DNA of 64,000 nt from CAVSWT01 sp963731745 (GCA_963731745.1 CAVSWT010000012.1:124001-188000), one strand, 5' to 3'. Counted from the first letter of the stretch, positions 35,767 through 45,570 are shown. Program-made: numbers and translations. Notes: generated from the letters alone by a model not told the origin.

Positions 35767-38700
35767 TTAACGATAGATATATAATTAATAAAAAATTGGG
35801 AGAAGGCAGAAGCACTGTCTATTTGTGTGAAGACTTGGAAATGCCGGATAGAAATGTTGCAATAAAAATACTTCCTGCTAATTCATCTGATGAAGAAGCT
35901 AAAACATTTCTGCAAGAATATTTTATTTTGGGAAGATTAAATCATCCGAATATAATTAAATCATTTGAGTACGGTACAGTAGTTACTACCAAAGATAATA
36001 GACACGGAATTACACTTGGAAGTAAGTTTTTCACTCAAGAATATTACGCCGGCAATAATATACTTAGTGATCCCAATTTACTAAATGAAAATTATTTAAT
36101 TGAAATTATTCAACAGCTTTGTTCTGCCTTATTCTATCTTCATCAGTCAAACTTTATTTATTATGATTTTAAAGCAGAGAACATACTCGTAAAAACAATT
36201 GATGGAAAACCCTTTGTCAAAATGATAGATTTTGGTTTTGCTAAAAATATTTTGGAAGATGAAGAATATGAAATAAGAGGAACTGCAGAATATATTGCGC
36301 CGGAAATTTTAAAGAAGGAAGAACATGATCATCGGGTAGATTTGTATGCCTTCGGTATTCTTTTATATAAAGTAATTTACGGCAAATTTCCATTCGAAAC
36401 TGATAACGAATTAAATATTTATAAAGCACATCTTGAAAAAGATTTCGAATTTTCCACAACTTCTTATTCCGAAAAACTTTTAAAAATAGTACAGAAACTT
36501 TTATCAAAAGATGTTTCAGAAAGATATTTTAATACAATTCAAGTTCTGTTTGATTTAGGAATTGACGTAAACGATAAAATTAAAAATGATTTTATGCCGG
36601 CAAGAGTTGTTGCCGATAGAAAAGATTCATTTAATATTCTTAAAAAGTACATAAGTGATGAACAAAGCGGTGAAGTATTCACTATAAAGGGTCTCGAGGA
36701 TGCAGGAAAGACTTCTCTTTTATTTAAAATTTATAATGAGTTTGATAATGTAATATTTTTAAGAGGCAATTACTCAAAATCAGGCATCGATTTTTTAAAG
36801 GTATTGCTAAAAAAAATATTTTATAATGATTTTATTTATTCGAATCTGTCTACGGAATTAAAAAGTAATATTCAAAAAATTTTAAAATCAGAACAAGAAA
36901 ATATACTGAATGAAATTCGAATTGCATTTTCGCAGCTTTCATCTGTCAATAAATTTATTCTTTTGCTGGATGATTTTAATAAGTATGACTCCTTTACAAT
37001 TGAAATACTGCATGAAATAATTCCGGTTCTCCAAGTTAATCGAACTAAAATTATTTTAGCTGAAGGCTCAGAGCATCCATATCTTTCCGGATTTATTAAT
37101 AATGTAAGAGAAATCGATTTGATGCCCTTTACTGATGTTCAGCTTAAGGAATATTTTGAAAGCAGCTACGCAAGCTTTTTCCCAAAAGAACAACTGCGTG
37201 AGAATGTAGCACTTTATGCTGATTTCCTTCCTGGAAGTGTTGTAAACTTTATTAAAGATTGCTTGTTCTTCAATCTTCTTGTTTATAAATACAATGAAAT
37301 TATACTTCAACTCGATGATGAATCTATTAAGTTATTAAAGAGTTCTCATGAAGTAATATACGAAGCAAGATTTCAATCATTATCTGATGAAGAAAAAAAA
37401 TTAGCACAATTAATTTCCGCTTTTAATATTATTGTTGAAAAGGAAGTATTAGCAAAAATATTTAATCTATCGGCTGATAAATTATCAAGTCTTATTAATC
37501 AATTAAACAAAAAAAATATAATTCACGCGCCGGATGGAAATGTTCCGCCTAAGTTCCAATCTGACGGATTTAAAAAGTTTATATATTCTACTATAGAGCA
37601 AAAAGAAAAACTTCACCATCAAATTGGAAATACCTTGCAAAAGGAATTTTCAGCTTTAAATAAAAATGAAATAGCCCGGCATTTTGAATTAGCAAAGGAA
37701 TATCTAATTGCGTATAAAATTTTAAAAGATGAAATAAACGAAGCAGAAAAAATATCAGCTTATAGTTACAAGAAAAAAATATTGGAGCATCTGTTAAGCT
37801 TTCCTTTGGAGTCAATTTATAAATTAGAAATTAATTTAGAACTAAGTAAAGTTTTATATTCACTTGCCGAGTATAACCAAGCTAACAAATTAATTGATAA
37901 ATTATTGTTATTAGAAATATCCGATTCTCAAAAAAACGAACTGTTGAAAATGCTGGGAGATTCTTTAATTGAAATTAGAGAAACAGAAAAAGGTTTAAAC
38001 ATTTTAAATGAATTATATGAGAAAACTTCTGAAGAGAAAGATAGAATTAAATTGTTAACTATTTTAGTGAAAGGATACCTTGATTTATCAGAATATGCTA
38101 GAGTTATCGATATCTGCAAACGAATAAATGATAGCAAAATTTCAGAATCTATAGATAAAGGAAAAAGTTTTAACATTATGGGATTGGTAGAAATATATAA
38201 GGATAATAATCTGAATAATGCTTTAAATAATTTCTCTGAAGCTGCAAAGCATTTTAAAGATGCCAATTCTAAAATTGAAGTTGCCAGAATGCAGATGAAT
38301 ATAGGAAACATTCATAATATGAGAGGAGATTATGGGTTAGCTGAAGAATATTGGAATAAATCTTTACAGACAAATTATTCTGTTGGCAATCTTGAACATG
38401 AAGCAAAGATATTAATTAATTTAGGTATTTCACATTACAAAAAGTTAAATTTTCAAAAATCAATTGACAATTATAAAAATGCCTTAAATATTTTACTCGT
38501 ATTGGGGAATAAAGAGTTTGAAGCAATATTATTAGTAAATATGTATGAAGTTTACATTATAGTATGCCAATATACCGAGGCAATTAATTCAATTAATGAA
38601 GCAATTTCCATTTTTGTCGAATTAAACAATACAATTGAGAAAACAGAATCAATATTTTTATTAGCCGAGGCATATTTTATAATTGGTTCAAAAGAAAATT

Positions 38701-39341
38701 TTAACAAGCAATTTTTAGAGCTTAAAAAAATAATCGATAAGCAGAATATATCGCCAAAATTTCTATTATTTAAAAATTATTTAAGCTCATTAAACCATTT
38801 TCTAAATGATCAAAATGAATTAGTAATAAATCTATTAAAAAATAATAGGGATGAATTTATATCATTTGAGGATGAGCAACATTATTTTTATTCAACAATG
38901 ATTCTTATTATGACTTTAATAAAAAAAGAAGAATATACAGATGTAATAGAAATTCTTTCAGAACCAAAGCTAATAGAAATCAGTAAGAAGAACTTTCTTT
39001 TCGAATCACAACTAAATTACTGCCTTGGAATAGTTTCAGAAACAACCCAAAGTTTGAAATTAAAGCCTGCAATACAATATTATGAAAAATCATTTGGATT
39101 ATTGGAGAATGAAGTAATAACTGAAATAACATGGAAAGTATTATGGAAATTAGCTCAAATCAGTTTTAATAGAGGAGATCTGAAAAAAGCAAAAGAGCTT
39201 TCTATTTATGGCAGGAAATTAATTTTTCATATTTCAAATAAAATCAAAGATCCAAAATTGAATTTTGACTATTTGAATCAAAGAGAAAGAGCATTAGCCT
39301 TAATTTTTTTTGAAAATATGGGCAAATCTATTAGAAAATAA
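35763..39341 (+). CDS. Ser/Thr protein kinase fused to STAND-type ATPase and TPR repeats
   Basis: 1192 aa. A kinase domain occupies ~6-265: Gly loop KLGEGRSTVY, VAIK with Lys35, YYDFKAENIL with catalytic Asp135 (the His-Arg of HRD are both Tyr, so a non-RD kinase), DFG at 156-158, GTAEYIAPE. An ATPase module follows, with Walker A IKGLEDAGKTSLL (~308) and FILLLDDFN (~405). The C-terminal half is helical repeats of TPR type (NMRGDYGLAEEYWNKSLQ, NFQKSIDNYKNAL). Family knowledge: such fusions act as signalling hubs. It overlaps the permease gene by four bases and ends the importer operon. No transmembrane helix, so cytoplasmic. Confidence 0.92.
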   Translation: MINDRYIINKKLGEGRSTVYLCEDLEMPDRNVAIKILPANSSDEEAKTFLQEYFILGRLNHPNIIKSFEYGTVVTTKDNRHGITLGSKFFTQEYYAGNNILSDPNLLNENYLIEIIQQLCSALFYLHQSNFIYYDFKAENILVKTIDGKPFVKMIDFGFAKNILEDEEYEIRGTAEYIAPEILKKEEHDHRVDLYAFGILLYKVIYGKFPFETDNELNIYKAHLEKDFEFSTTSYSEKLLKIVQKLLSKDVSERYFNTIQVLFDLGIDVNDKIKNDFMPARVVADRKDSFNILKKYISDEQSGEVFTIKGLEDAGKTSLLFKIYNEFDNVIFLRGNYSKSGIDFLKVLLKKIFYNDFIYSNLSTELKSNIQKILKSEQENILNEIRIAFSQLSSVNKFILLLDDFNKYDSFTIEILHEIIPVLQVNRTKIILAEGSEHPYLSGFINNVREIDLMPFTDVQLKEYFESSYASFFPKEQLRENVALYADFLPGSVVNFIKDCLFFNLLVYKYNEIILQLDDESIKLLKSSHEVIYEARFQSLSDEEKKLAQLISAFNIIVEKEVLAKIFNLSADKLSSLINQLNKKNIIHAPDGNVPPKFQSDGFKKFIYSTIEQKEKLHHQIGNTLQKEFSALNKNEIARHFELAKEYLIAYKILKDEINEAEKISAYSYKKKILEHLLSFPLESIYKLEINLELSKVLYSLAEYNQANKLIDKLLLLEISDSQKNELLKMLGDSLIEIRETEKGLNILNELYEKTSEEKDRIKLLTILVKGYLDLSEYARVIDICKRINDSKISESIDKGKSFNIMGLVEIYKDNNLNNALNNFSEAAKHFKDANSKIEVARMQMNIGNIHNMRGDYGLAEEYWNKSLQTNYSVGNLEHEAKILINLGISHYKKLNFQKSIDNYKNALNILLVLGNKEFEAILLVNMYEVYIIVCQYTEAINSINEAISIFVELNNTIEKTESIFLLAEAYFIIGSKENFNKQFLELKKIIDKQNISPKFLLFKNYLSSLNHFLNDQNELVINLLKNNRDEFISFEDEQHYFYSTMILIMTLIKKEEYTDVIEILSEPKLIEISKKNFLFESQLNYCLGIVSETTQSLKLKPAIQYYEKSFGLLENEVITEITWKVLWKLAQISFNRGDLKKAKELSIYGRKLIFHISNKIKDPKLNFDYLNQRERALALIFFENMGKSIRK

Positions 39342-39366
39342 AAAGCAATAATTTTAAACAAAATTC

Positions 39367-39395
39367 TTGACATAAATCATAAAATATTGCATATT
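39367..39395 (+). promoter_or_regulatory. Sigma70-like promoter of the 12-repeat gene
   Basis: TTGACA at 39367-39372, 17 bases, then CATATT at 39390-39395. The -35 is a perfect consensus, which is uncommon in this window. A leader of about 90 bases follows, containing a near-direct repeat (GCTATTGCTAGAAAC / GCTATTGGAAAC) before the start at 39493. Confidence 0.5.
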
Positions 39396-39492
39396 GCTTA
39401 CCGCTATTGCTAGAAACGGTGTTTTTTTGCTATTGGAAACATCGACCAAATAAATGTGTGTCTTATTTACTATTTCAAGGGAAGGGTGGCGT

Positions 39493-40260
39493 ATGCTTAA
39501 ACTCTCTTTAGCCGCTATTTTAACCATTTTACTTCTCGGAAATTTATTTGCTCAATCTTCATCTAATGTTGAAGAAGCATCAAGGTTTAGAGGAAACCAA
39601 GCTGTTACAACAATTGAAGCAAATAATATTTCTTCTACATATACTGCAAGTGAAGTAAATGGAAATTTGTTACAAAGCAAATCTAATGCTCAATTGGAAG
39701 AATTGGGATCGAGATATGCCTGGGGTAGATCAAATGCTCAATTGGAAGAATTGGGATCGAGATATGCCTGGGGTAGATCAAATGCTCAATTGGAAGAATT
39801 GGGATCGAGATATGCCTGGGGTAGATCAAATGCTCAATTGGAAGAATTGGGATCGAGATATGCCTGGGGTAGATCAAACGCTCAATTGGAAGAATTGGGA
39901 TCAAGATATGCCTGGGGTAGATCAAATGCTCAATTAGAAGAATTGGGATCAAGATATGCCTGGGGTAGATCAAATGCTCAATTAGAAGAATTGGGATCGA
40001 GATATGCCTGGGGTAGATCAAATGCTCAATTGGAAGAATTGGGATCGAGATATGCCTGGGGTAGATCAAACGCTCAATTGGAAGAATTGGGATCAAGATA
40101 TGCCTGGGGTAGATCAAATGCTCAATTAGAAGAATTGGGATCGAGATATGCCTGGGGTAGATCAAATGCTCAATTAGAAGAATTGGGATCGAGATATGCC
40201 TGGGGTAGATCAAACGCTCAATTGGAAGAATTGGGATCAAGATATGCCTGGGGTAGATAG
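39493..40260 (+). CDS. Secreted protein built of twelve identical 16-residue repeats
   Basis: Function not recognised. The start is put at ATG 39493 because AAGGGTGG lies just upstream and MLKLSLAAILTILLLGNLFAQ is a good signal peptide; the frame extends 13 codons further up without an RBS. About 40 residues of Ser/Asn-rich sequence follow. The remaining 192 residues are twelve exact copies of SNAQLEELGSRYAWGR, ending with the stop. The repeat has no Cys, is near neutral and has an amphipathic pattern with Leu, Tyr and Trp. Copies differ only at silent bases. A strong promoter and a clear terminator frame it as a single-gene unit. It could be a fibre or matrix protein, or a precursor cut at Arg into 16-mers; nothing in the sequence decides. 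Confidence 0.85.
   Translation: MLKLSLAAILTILLLGNLFAQSSSNVEEASRFRGNQAVTTIEANNISSTYTASEVNGNLLQSKSNAQLEELGSRYAWGRSNAQLEELGSRYAWGRSNAQLEELGSRYAWGRSNAQLEELGSRYAWGRSNAQLEELGSRYAWGRSNAQLEELGSRYAWGRSNAQLEELGSRYAWGRSNAQLEELGSRYAWGRSNAQLEELGSRYAWGRSNAQLEELGSRYAWGRSNAQLEELGSRYAWGRSNAQLEELGSRYAWGR
39682..40257 (+). repeat. Twelve tandem 48-bp repeats
   Basis: 576 bp = 12 x 48 with no indels. Only four positions vary, all at third codon positions: Ser TCT/TCA (first copy only), Asn AAT/AAC, Leu TTG/TTA and Ser TCG/TCA. Copies 5, 9 and 12 are identical, as are 2, 3, 4 and 8, and 7, 10 and 11, so some units moved or converted as blocks. Confidence 0.97.
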
Positions 40261-40298
40261 ATTTGTTTAGTAAATTGCAAAGAAATTTGTAAATTTAA

Positions 40299-40330
40299 GC
40301 CTCTAATTTTATAAGTTAGAGGCTTTTCTT
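40299..40330 (+). terminator. Rho-independent terminator after the 12-repeat gene
   Basis: GCCTCTAA (40299-40306) pairs with TTAGAGGC (40316-40323) around a nine-base loop, followed by TTTTCTT. A textbook terminator 38 bp after the stop codon. Confidence 0.85.
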
Positions 40331-40390
40331 ATTTACCATATGATGATTGTTGTCATTGCTTAAGAAACTGTTATACCCGCAATTATTTAT

Positions 40391-43318
40391 TTGTATCTTT
40401 ATACTTTCTTTTTCCCCATTTTAAAAACTAACGCTCAGCTGGAATGGCGTGAAGCGGAAAGTCAACATTTTAAGCTAATTTATAGGGGCTCACATTCCTA
40501 TCTTGTTTCGCACATTTTAAACTCCGCTGAAAATTCTCTAAAAAAATTAATGGATATTTTTGATTATAAACCAAAAGATAAAATTATAATTAATACATAT
40601 GATGTTTATGATTTTGGTTTTGCCGCTGCCACAGCAGTTCCAATTAATTTCATTAGACTGGAGCTAGAGCCACTAGAATCAGGCTATGAAGCCATTCTAT
40701 ACAATGAACGATTTCAATGGCTGTTGAATCATGAACTCGTGCATATTGTAGTGAATGATAAACCATCAACCGCAGAAAAGATTTTTCGTTCCATCTTTGG
40801 AAAGGTAAACCCGGAGCAGCAGCAGCCATTAACTGTGTTTTTCAGTCTACTTACAAATTATGACCGGTACACACCTAGATGGCATCAGGAAGCGATTGCA
40901 GTTTTTATTGAAACCTGGTTAAGCGGCGGTTACGGAAGATCACTTGGTAATTTCGATGAAATGTATTTCAGGGCAATGGTGAATGAAGGCAAAGAATTTC
41001 CAACTGACATTGAATTAGAAACTATTTTAAGCCATAATTCATTCCTTCTTGAAAATATATTCTACCTATACGGTACAAGATTTATTACTTATTTATCAGC
41101 TAACTACGGACAGAAAAAAATAATTGAGTGGTATAAAACTAAGCCGGGTGAATTTTATTCCACTTATACCGGACGTTTTGAAGACGTATTTGGTATTGAA
41201 ATGTGGGATGCATGGAGAGCATTCTTAGCGAACGAAAAAGTATTTCAGCAGAAAAATATTAATAAATTAAAAAGTAATGATGTAACAAAACTCAATCAAT
41301 TATTCCTAGAACCAACTGGTTGGGTTGCGCAGCCTTTTTATAGTCCAAAAAGAAATTCTATATTATTCGGATATCATAAACCTCATAATTTAGCAGGCAT
41401 ACAAGAATTAGATTTAACTTCTCTTGAAAGTAAAAAAATTGGGGATCTCCAAACCCCAAGCATTTATCAAGTTGCTTCGACTGCATATGATAGTGAAGTA
41501 GATAATTTTTTCTTCACTACTAATAATAACCAATTATTTAGAGATATTTGGAAATTGAATCCCAAAACAGGCGACGAAGAAATGCTGTTTGAAAATTGCC
41601 GCACGGGCGATCTAACCGTTTCACCAACAACGCATGAACTTTGGGGTGTAAGGCATTCAATTGGACATGCAACTTTGGTGTTCTCTCCTTATCCGTATAA
41701 ATTATTGAATGATGTTGTTTCTTTTAATGTTGGAGATAACATTCAAAATTTATCCGTTAGTCCCGATGGAAATTTATTAGCTGCTGTATTGCATAAGACT
41801 AACGGCTCACAAAGTCTAATATTAATCGATTTAGAAAAACTTAAAGCCGGTGAAAATTTTAAATACTTGACCATTTCAAGCAAAGGTTCTCCCGAAAGTC
41901 CTTCATGGAGTCCGGACGGGAAAGAAATTTATTGGAGTGCTTACGTTAATGGTGTTTCCAATATTTATAAAACAAACTTTGAAGCATTGGAACCTATTCC
42001 TCTTACAAATACAATTGTTGGATTATTTAAACCGGTTTATCTTTCTAAAGATTCTTTATTCGCTTTTGAATTTACTTCAGATGGTTTTATGCCGGTTATA
42101 ATTCAAAATAAACCAGTTGAACATCTTGCCGCTATAGAATATTTGGGAGAAAAAATTGTTGATAAAAGTCCGGAAGTTGAAGATTGGAATATTTCCGCAA
42201 CTAAAGTTGATAAATATAGTGTGCCAATAAAAGCTGGAATGCCATATAATAGTTTTGCAAATTTAAAGATTTTAACCTTTGTTCCTATAATTACCGGATT
42301 TGAGGAGCAAAAAGTTTTAGGAATTTTTACGCACATTTCTGATCCTTTGCTTTTTCATGAAATCACTTTGGAAGCAGGTTACGCTCCATTTAATGAGTTT
42401 GAAAAACTGCCGAAATACCATGTAAAATTTAAATATGAATTTAAGAAGCAATTAACTATTGGAGTGGATTATAACGCTACTGATTTTTATGATTTGTTTA
42501 ACAAAAGAAAAAGAGGGACAATAGGAACTAAATACCGGATTGGTTACACCAATTATTGGATTTATGATAATCCCCATAAAATGAAACAAACAAATGAAAT
42601 TGCACTTTATACCAATAACAAATTTTATAATGATAACTTATTGGAAATTATTGAGCCGGATTTTCTGGTGGCCCAGACGGTTTTTAATTCACAAAATTTA
42701 CGCAAAAGTATTGGTAGTTCTAATTCTGAAAAAGGAAATGAATTTAATATAACAGCTATGCTTTTCTCGGCTAATCCTGCCGATCCGCAAACTTCAGCTC
42801 AGTTTTATGCAGAATGGGATAACTACTCAACTTGGATAGGCAAACACAATGTTCTTCATTTTAAAACGGCAGGCGGGTATCATATTAAAAATGATTTGTT
42901 GATTCAATCTAAATTTTTCTTTGGTGGTTTTGGTAACAGAGAAGTGGAAAATGAAGAGGTGAAACAATATAGAAAAGTATTTAGATTTCCCGGGATTCCA
43001 ATTTATAGTTTAGCCGCAGATGAATTTGGAAAACTAATGATTGAGAATGACTTTCCCCCCATACGATTTGGGAACATGAATATAGGATCTCATTTACTTA
43101 ATCACATTGACGGATCAATTTATTCTCAAGCACTTGTAGTAAATTCATTTGAAAGTAAAAAATATGATACATATTTAACAATTGGCGGACAGATAAATTT
43201 TATTTTTAAGCATTGGTTTAACCTTGAATCTACATTTTCAGCTGGTGGAGCAAATGCATGGTATGGTAAAAAAGTATCTTGGGAATGGTTTTTATCTTAT
43301 AAGTTATTAAGAAATTAA
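40391..43318 (+). CDS. Surface gluzincin-like metallopeptidase with TolB-type propeller and barrel-like C-terminus
   Basis: 975 aa. A signal-like stretch ends in NAQ. Residues ~18-290 resemble peptidase MA-type gluzincins: NHELVHIV (zinc ligands His114 and His118, Glu115) and the downstream HQEAIAVFIE with the likely third ligand. Residues ~310-600 have TolB/WD40-like blades (SPSWSPDGKEIYWSAYVNG). The last ~350 residues are alternating beta strands, like an outer-membrane barrel. Similar three-part proteins are common in Bacteroidota, but substrates are unknown to me. The start is weak: TTG at 40391 without RBS; the frame is open upstream to a stop at 40361 with no ATG or GTG, so the start may be TTG, or the 5' end may hold an indel. 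Confidence 0.82.
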   Translation: MYLYTFFFPILKTNAQLEWREAESQHFKLIYRGSHSYLVSHILNSAENSLKKLMDIFDYKPKDKIIINTYDVYDFGFAAATAVPINFIRLELEPLESGYEAILYNERFQWLLNHELVHIVVNDKPSTAEKIFRSIFGKVNPEQQQPLTVFFSLLTNYDRYTPRWHQEAIAVFIETWLSGGYGRSLGNFDEMYFRAMVNEGKEFPTDIELETILSHNSFLLENIFYLYGTRFITYLSANYGQKKIIEWYKTKPGEFYSTYTGRFEDVFGIEMWDAWRAFLANEKVFQQKNINKLKSNDVTKLNQLFLEPTGWVAQPFYSPKRNSILFGYHKPHNLAGIQELDLTSLESKKIGDLQTPSIYQVASTAYDSEVDNFFFTTNNNQLFRDIWKLNPKTGDEEMLFENCRTGDLTVSPTTHELWGVRHSIGHATLVFSPYPYKLLNDVVSFNVGDNIQNLSVSPDGNLLAAVLHKTNGSQSLILIDLEKLKAGENFKYLTISSKGSPESPSWSPDGKEIYWSAYVNGVSNIYKTNFEALEPIPLTNTIVGLFKPVYLSKDSLFAFEFTSDGFMPVIIQNKPVEHLAAIEYLGEKIVDKSPEVEDWNISATKVDKYSVPIKAGMPYNSFANLKILTFVPIITGFEEQKVLGIFTHISDPLLFHEITLEAGYAPFNEFEKLPKYHVKFKYEFKKQLTIGVDYNATDFYDLFNKRKRGTIGTKYRIGYTNYWIYDNPHKMKQTNEIALYTNNKFYNDNLLEIIEPDFLVAQTVFNSQNLRKSIGSSNSEKGNEFNITAMLFSANPADPQTSAQFYAEWDNYSTWIGKHNVLHFKTAGGYHIKNDLLIQSKFFFGGFGNREVENEEVKQYRKVFRFPGIPIYSLAADEFGKLMIENDFPPIRFGNMNIGSHLLNHIDGSIYSQALVVNSFESKKYDTYLTIGGQINFIFKHWFNLESTFSAGGANAWYGKKVSWEWFLSYKLLRN

Positions 43319-43455
43319 TTTATTATGTTAAATCCAATCAACCAATTTTATTAAGGCCTGCTTAAACTAATTGGAGTAAGATATTTTTTGTTTACTGTTA
43401 AACTCTTATATTTTCAATAGTGACGAATTTATTTTAATCAATAATTAAAATTTCA

Positions 43456-44760
43456 ATGAAATTTTCTGAGTTTAAGAAAAAAATTGATGAAGAGCTAAAA
43501 GTCGCTGATGAAAATGGTACCAGTGAACGCGCTAAAACTCTCGAAGTAATTCTTGATATTGTTAAGCTTATTAATCAATCACTAATTCTTGAAGATGTTT
43601 TAGAACTTGTATTAATAAATGCAATTAAAATTTCAGGTTCTGAAAGAGGTTTTATCGTTCTTAAAGACTCTTTAGGTAAACTTGAGTATAGTTTAGGAAT
43701 CACGGATGAGGGAGAAAAACTTTCGGAGGAATCTTTTCACGTAAGCAATACTGTAGTCGATGATGTTTTTGTAACAGGCCGTTCCCGGTTTATTGAAGGT
43801 GCGCAAAGTGATACGAATTATGATCCATCCAAAAGTATTTTAAAGCTTGAACTTCAAACTATATTATGCTCTCCATTAATTACAGAAGATAAAAAAATTG
43901 GAGTGATATACGTTGACAGTAAACATTTACACAAAATTCAAGTTACTGAGATTACAAGCACATTTGAAATTCTTGCAGGTCAGGCCGCCAGTGCAATTAG
44001 GAATGCACAATTGTACAAAGGTCAGTTAAATGCATATAATGCATTAAATGAAGCGAACGTGCAGCTTATTCAAGCAGAAAGAAAAGCTCTAAAATCTAGT
44101 ATAGATGCAGAGATTGGGCAGTCTTTACAGGGACTAGTCCACCTAGCGTTATTAGAGAACGAAAGCTTGATGCGCATTCTGGATAAAGCTCAAAAAGACT
44201 ATGATAATAAAATTGAGCAAGGGGATACTATATTTTTTGATAGACTTCTTTTAAAGTCGCGGGTGGCAACTGATAGTATAAGAAATATTCAAAAATATGC
44301 TCAGGTTTTATTAGAAACTTCCGTTATGAATTTGAATATAGACAGCGGTGATATTAATAAAACTATTCAGTCTGTTATCAAATACATTTCTCCGATGAAA
44401 AAATTTGCAGGAATTATTTTCAAAACAGAGTTTAACAATGTTTCTATATGCAACTATGATTCGGAGCAAATTCAGCATTTGCTTGTAAACCTATTTACAA
44501 ATAGTGCTGAGGCAAAAAAGGACGCTACAATTGTTATAAAAACTTTTGAAAGTAAAGGTAAAAATTTTGTTGAAGTTAAAGATGATGGTCCCGGCATGCC
44601 TTCGAATGATTTTGAATCTTTTTTTGATTTGCCAACTTCAGCAAAGAGTGGGTATGGACTATTTTTGTGTAAAAGTATAATCGAAAGGCATAGTGGAGAA
44701 ATAAAAATTTTAGATTCTGATAACGGAACAACTACTCAATTCTGGCTACCTATAAAATAA
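43456..44760 (+). CDS. GAF-domain sensor histidine kinase
   Basis: 434 aa, soluble. Residues ~25-195 include a GAF domain (LVLINAIKISGSERGFIVLKD ... CSPLITEDKKIGVIYVDSK ... AGQAASAIRNAQLY). A helical dimerisation part follows, with LVHLALLENES as the only H-box candidate, which is atypical. Residues ~330-434 are the GHKL ATPase: LLVNLFTNSAEAKK, DDGPGMP and GYGLFLCKSIIERHSGE. It is separated by three bases from the next kinase gene, so both are likely made together and may form one pathway. The input ligand is unknown. Confidence 0.9.
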   Translation: MKFSEFKKKIDEELKVADENGTSERAKTLEVILDIVKLINQSLILEDVLELVLINAIKISGSERGFIVLKDSLGKLEYSLGITDEGEKLSEESFHVSNTVVDDVFVTGRSRFIEGAQSDTNYDPSKSILKLELQTILCSPLITEDKKIGVIYVDSKHLHKIQVTEITSTFEILAGQAASAIRNAQLYKGQLNAYNALNEANVQLIQAERKALKSSIDAEIGQSLQGLVHLALLENESLMRILDKAQKDYDNKIEQGDTIFFDRLLLKSRVATDSIRNIQKYAQVLLETSVMNLNIDSGDINKTIQSVIKYISPMKKFAGIIFKTEFNNVSICNYDSEQIQHLLVNLFTNSAEAKKDATIVIKTFESKGKNFVEVKDDGPGMPSNDFESFFDLPTSAKSGYGLFLCKSIIERHSGEIKILDSDNGTTTQFWLPIK

Positions 44761-44763
44761 ATT

Positions 44764-45570
44764 ATGATTGATCCTATATTTAAATATTTTTCGCTCCTTT
44801 TTGATCCTATTCATTTCCCTATAGAAGTTATCACTGAAGATGGAAAGGTGGTATACGTAAATCAGGCTTTCACTTTTCAATGGGGATATAATGTAAATGA
44901 ACTCAAAGAATATTCAGTTTACAACGACGTCGAGTTAAGAAAAAGCGGTGCCCTTAACCAGATAAAAAGTGTATTTGAAAATAAAAATTTTATTTTCACA
45001 AATAATTTTTCTGATTCACTTTTAAAGAATAAAGAAATCACAATTCCTTTATTCAGAACAAAAATATTTCACATCGCCGATGGAAAACAAAATTATGTCG
45101 TACTCTTACATGAGGATCAAACAGAAATTATTTTAACTGAAGAAGAAGTTAAAAAAGCCAGAGACGGCTATAAAGAAGCAGAGCGGTTAAAAAATACTTT
45201 TCTAAATGTCCTTTCACACGAACTTCGAACTCCTTTGAATATAGTGCTTGGCTATACTTCGATAATTAAAGAAAGCATGAAAGATAAAATAACTGCTGAA
45301 GATAAAGTTTATCTCGATAATCTATACAGCGGAAGTGAAAGATTATTTAAAAGTATTTCGCAAATGCTGGAGTTCGCACAACTGGAGGCTGGAAATTATA
45401 AAATTAATATCGAGCCAGTTGAACTAACAACTTTAATCTACAACAGTCTTGAAGGCATAAAAAAAACAGTACAAGAAAAGAATCTCGATTTAAAACTCAA
45501 TTTAAAAGGAAAAGTATTTTTGTTGATGCTGATGTGCAATGTGTTGAAAATGCACTTAACAATTTGTTGA
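44764..45570 (+). CDS. PAS-domain hybrid histidine kinase, N-terminal part before a frameshift
   Basis: A PAS domain (~15-125; VITEDGKVVYVNQAFTFQWGY) and HisKA with FLNVLSHELRTPLNIVLGY (His ~151), reading up to the start of the ATPase domain, then running into an out-of-frame tail. The natural continuation VDADVQCVENALNNLLNNAVKFT is in the next frame. The switch lies at GTATTTTTGTTGATG (45514-45528), where a T5 run would need to be T6. The whole kinase is 44764-46286, about 507 aa. Soluble, co-transcribed with the GAF kinase. Confidence 0.85.
   Translation: MIDPIFKYFSLLFDPIHFPIEVITEDGKVVYVNQAFTFQWGYNVNELKEYSVYNDVELRKSGALNQIKSVFENKNFIFTNNFSDSLLKNKEITIPLFRTKIFHIADGKQNYVVLLHEDQTEIILTEEEVKKARDGYKEAERLKNTFLNVLSHELRTPLNIVLGYTSIIKESMKDKITAEDKVYLDNLYSGSERLFKSISQMLEFAQLEAGNYKINIEPVELTTLIYNSLEGIKKTVQEKNLDLKLNLKGKVFLLMLMCNVLKMHLTIC

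Noticed and set aside
39683..40240. Long open frames opposite and shifted across the 12-repeat gene
   Set aside because: They exist only because a stop-free 48-bp unit is copied twelve times. They have no RBS or signal peptide, and only the forward frame shows purely silent variation.
39682..40257. Tandem 48-bp array considered as CRISPR
   Set aside because: There are no spacers between units, the array is inside a coding frame, and no cas genes are nearby.
40391..40450. TNAQLEWRE at the mature start of the metallopeptidase looks like the NAQLEELG repeat next door
   Set aside because: NAQ is simply the signal-peptide end and the likeness stops after five residues; the codons differ too, so no shared origin is indicated.
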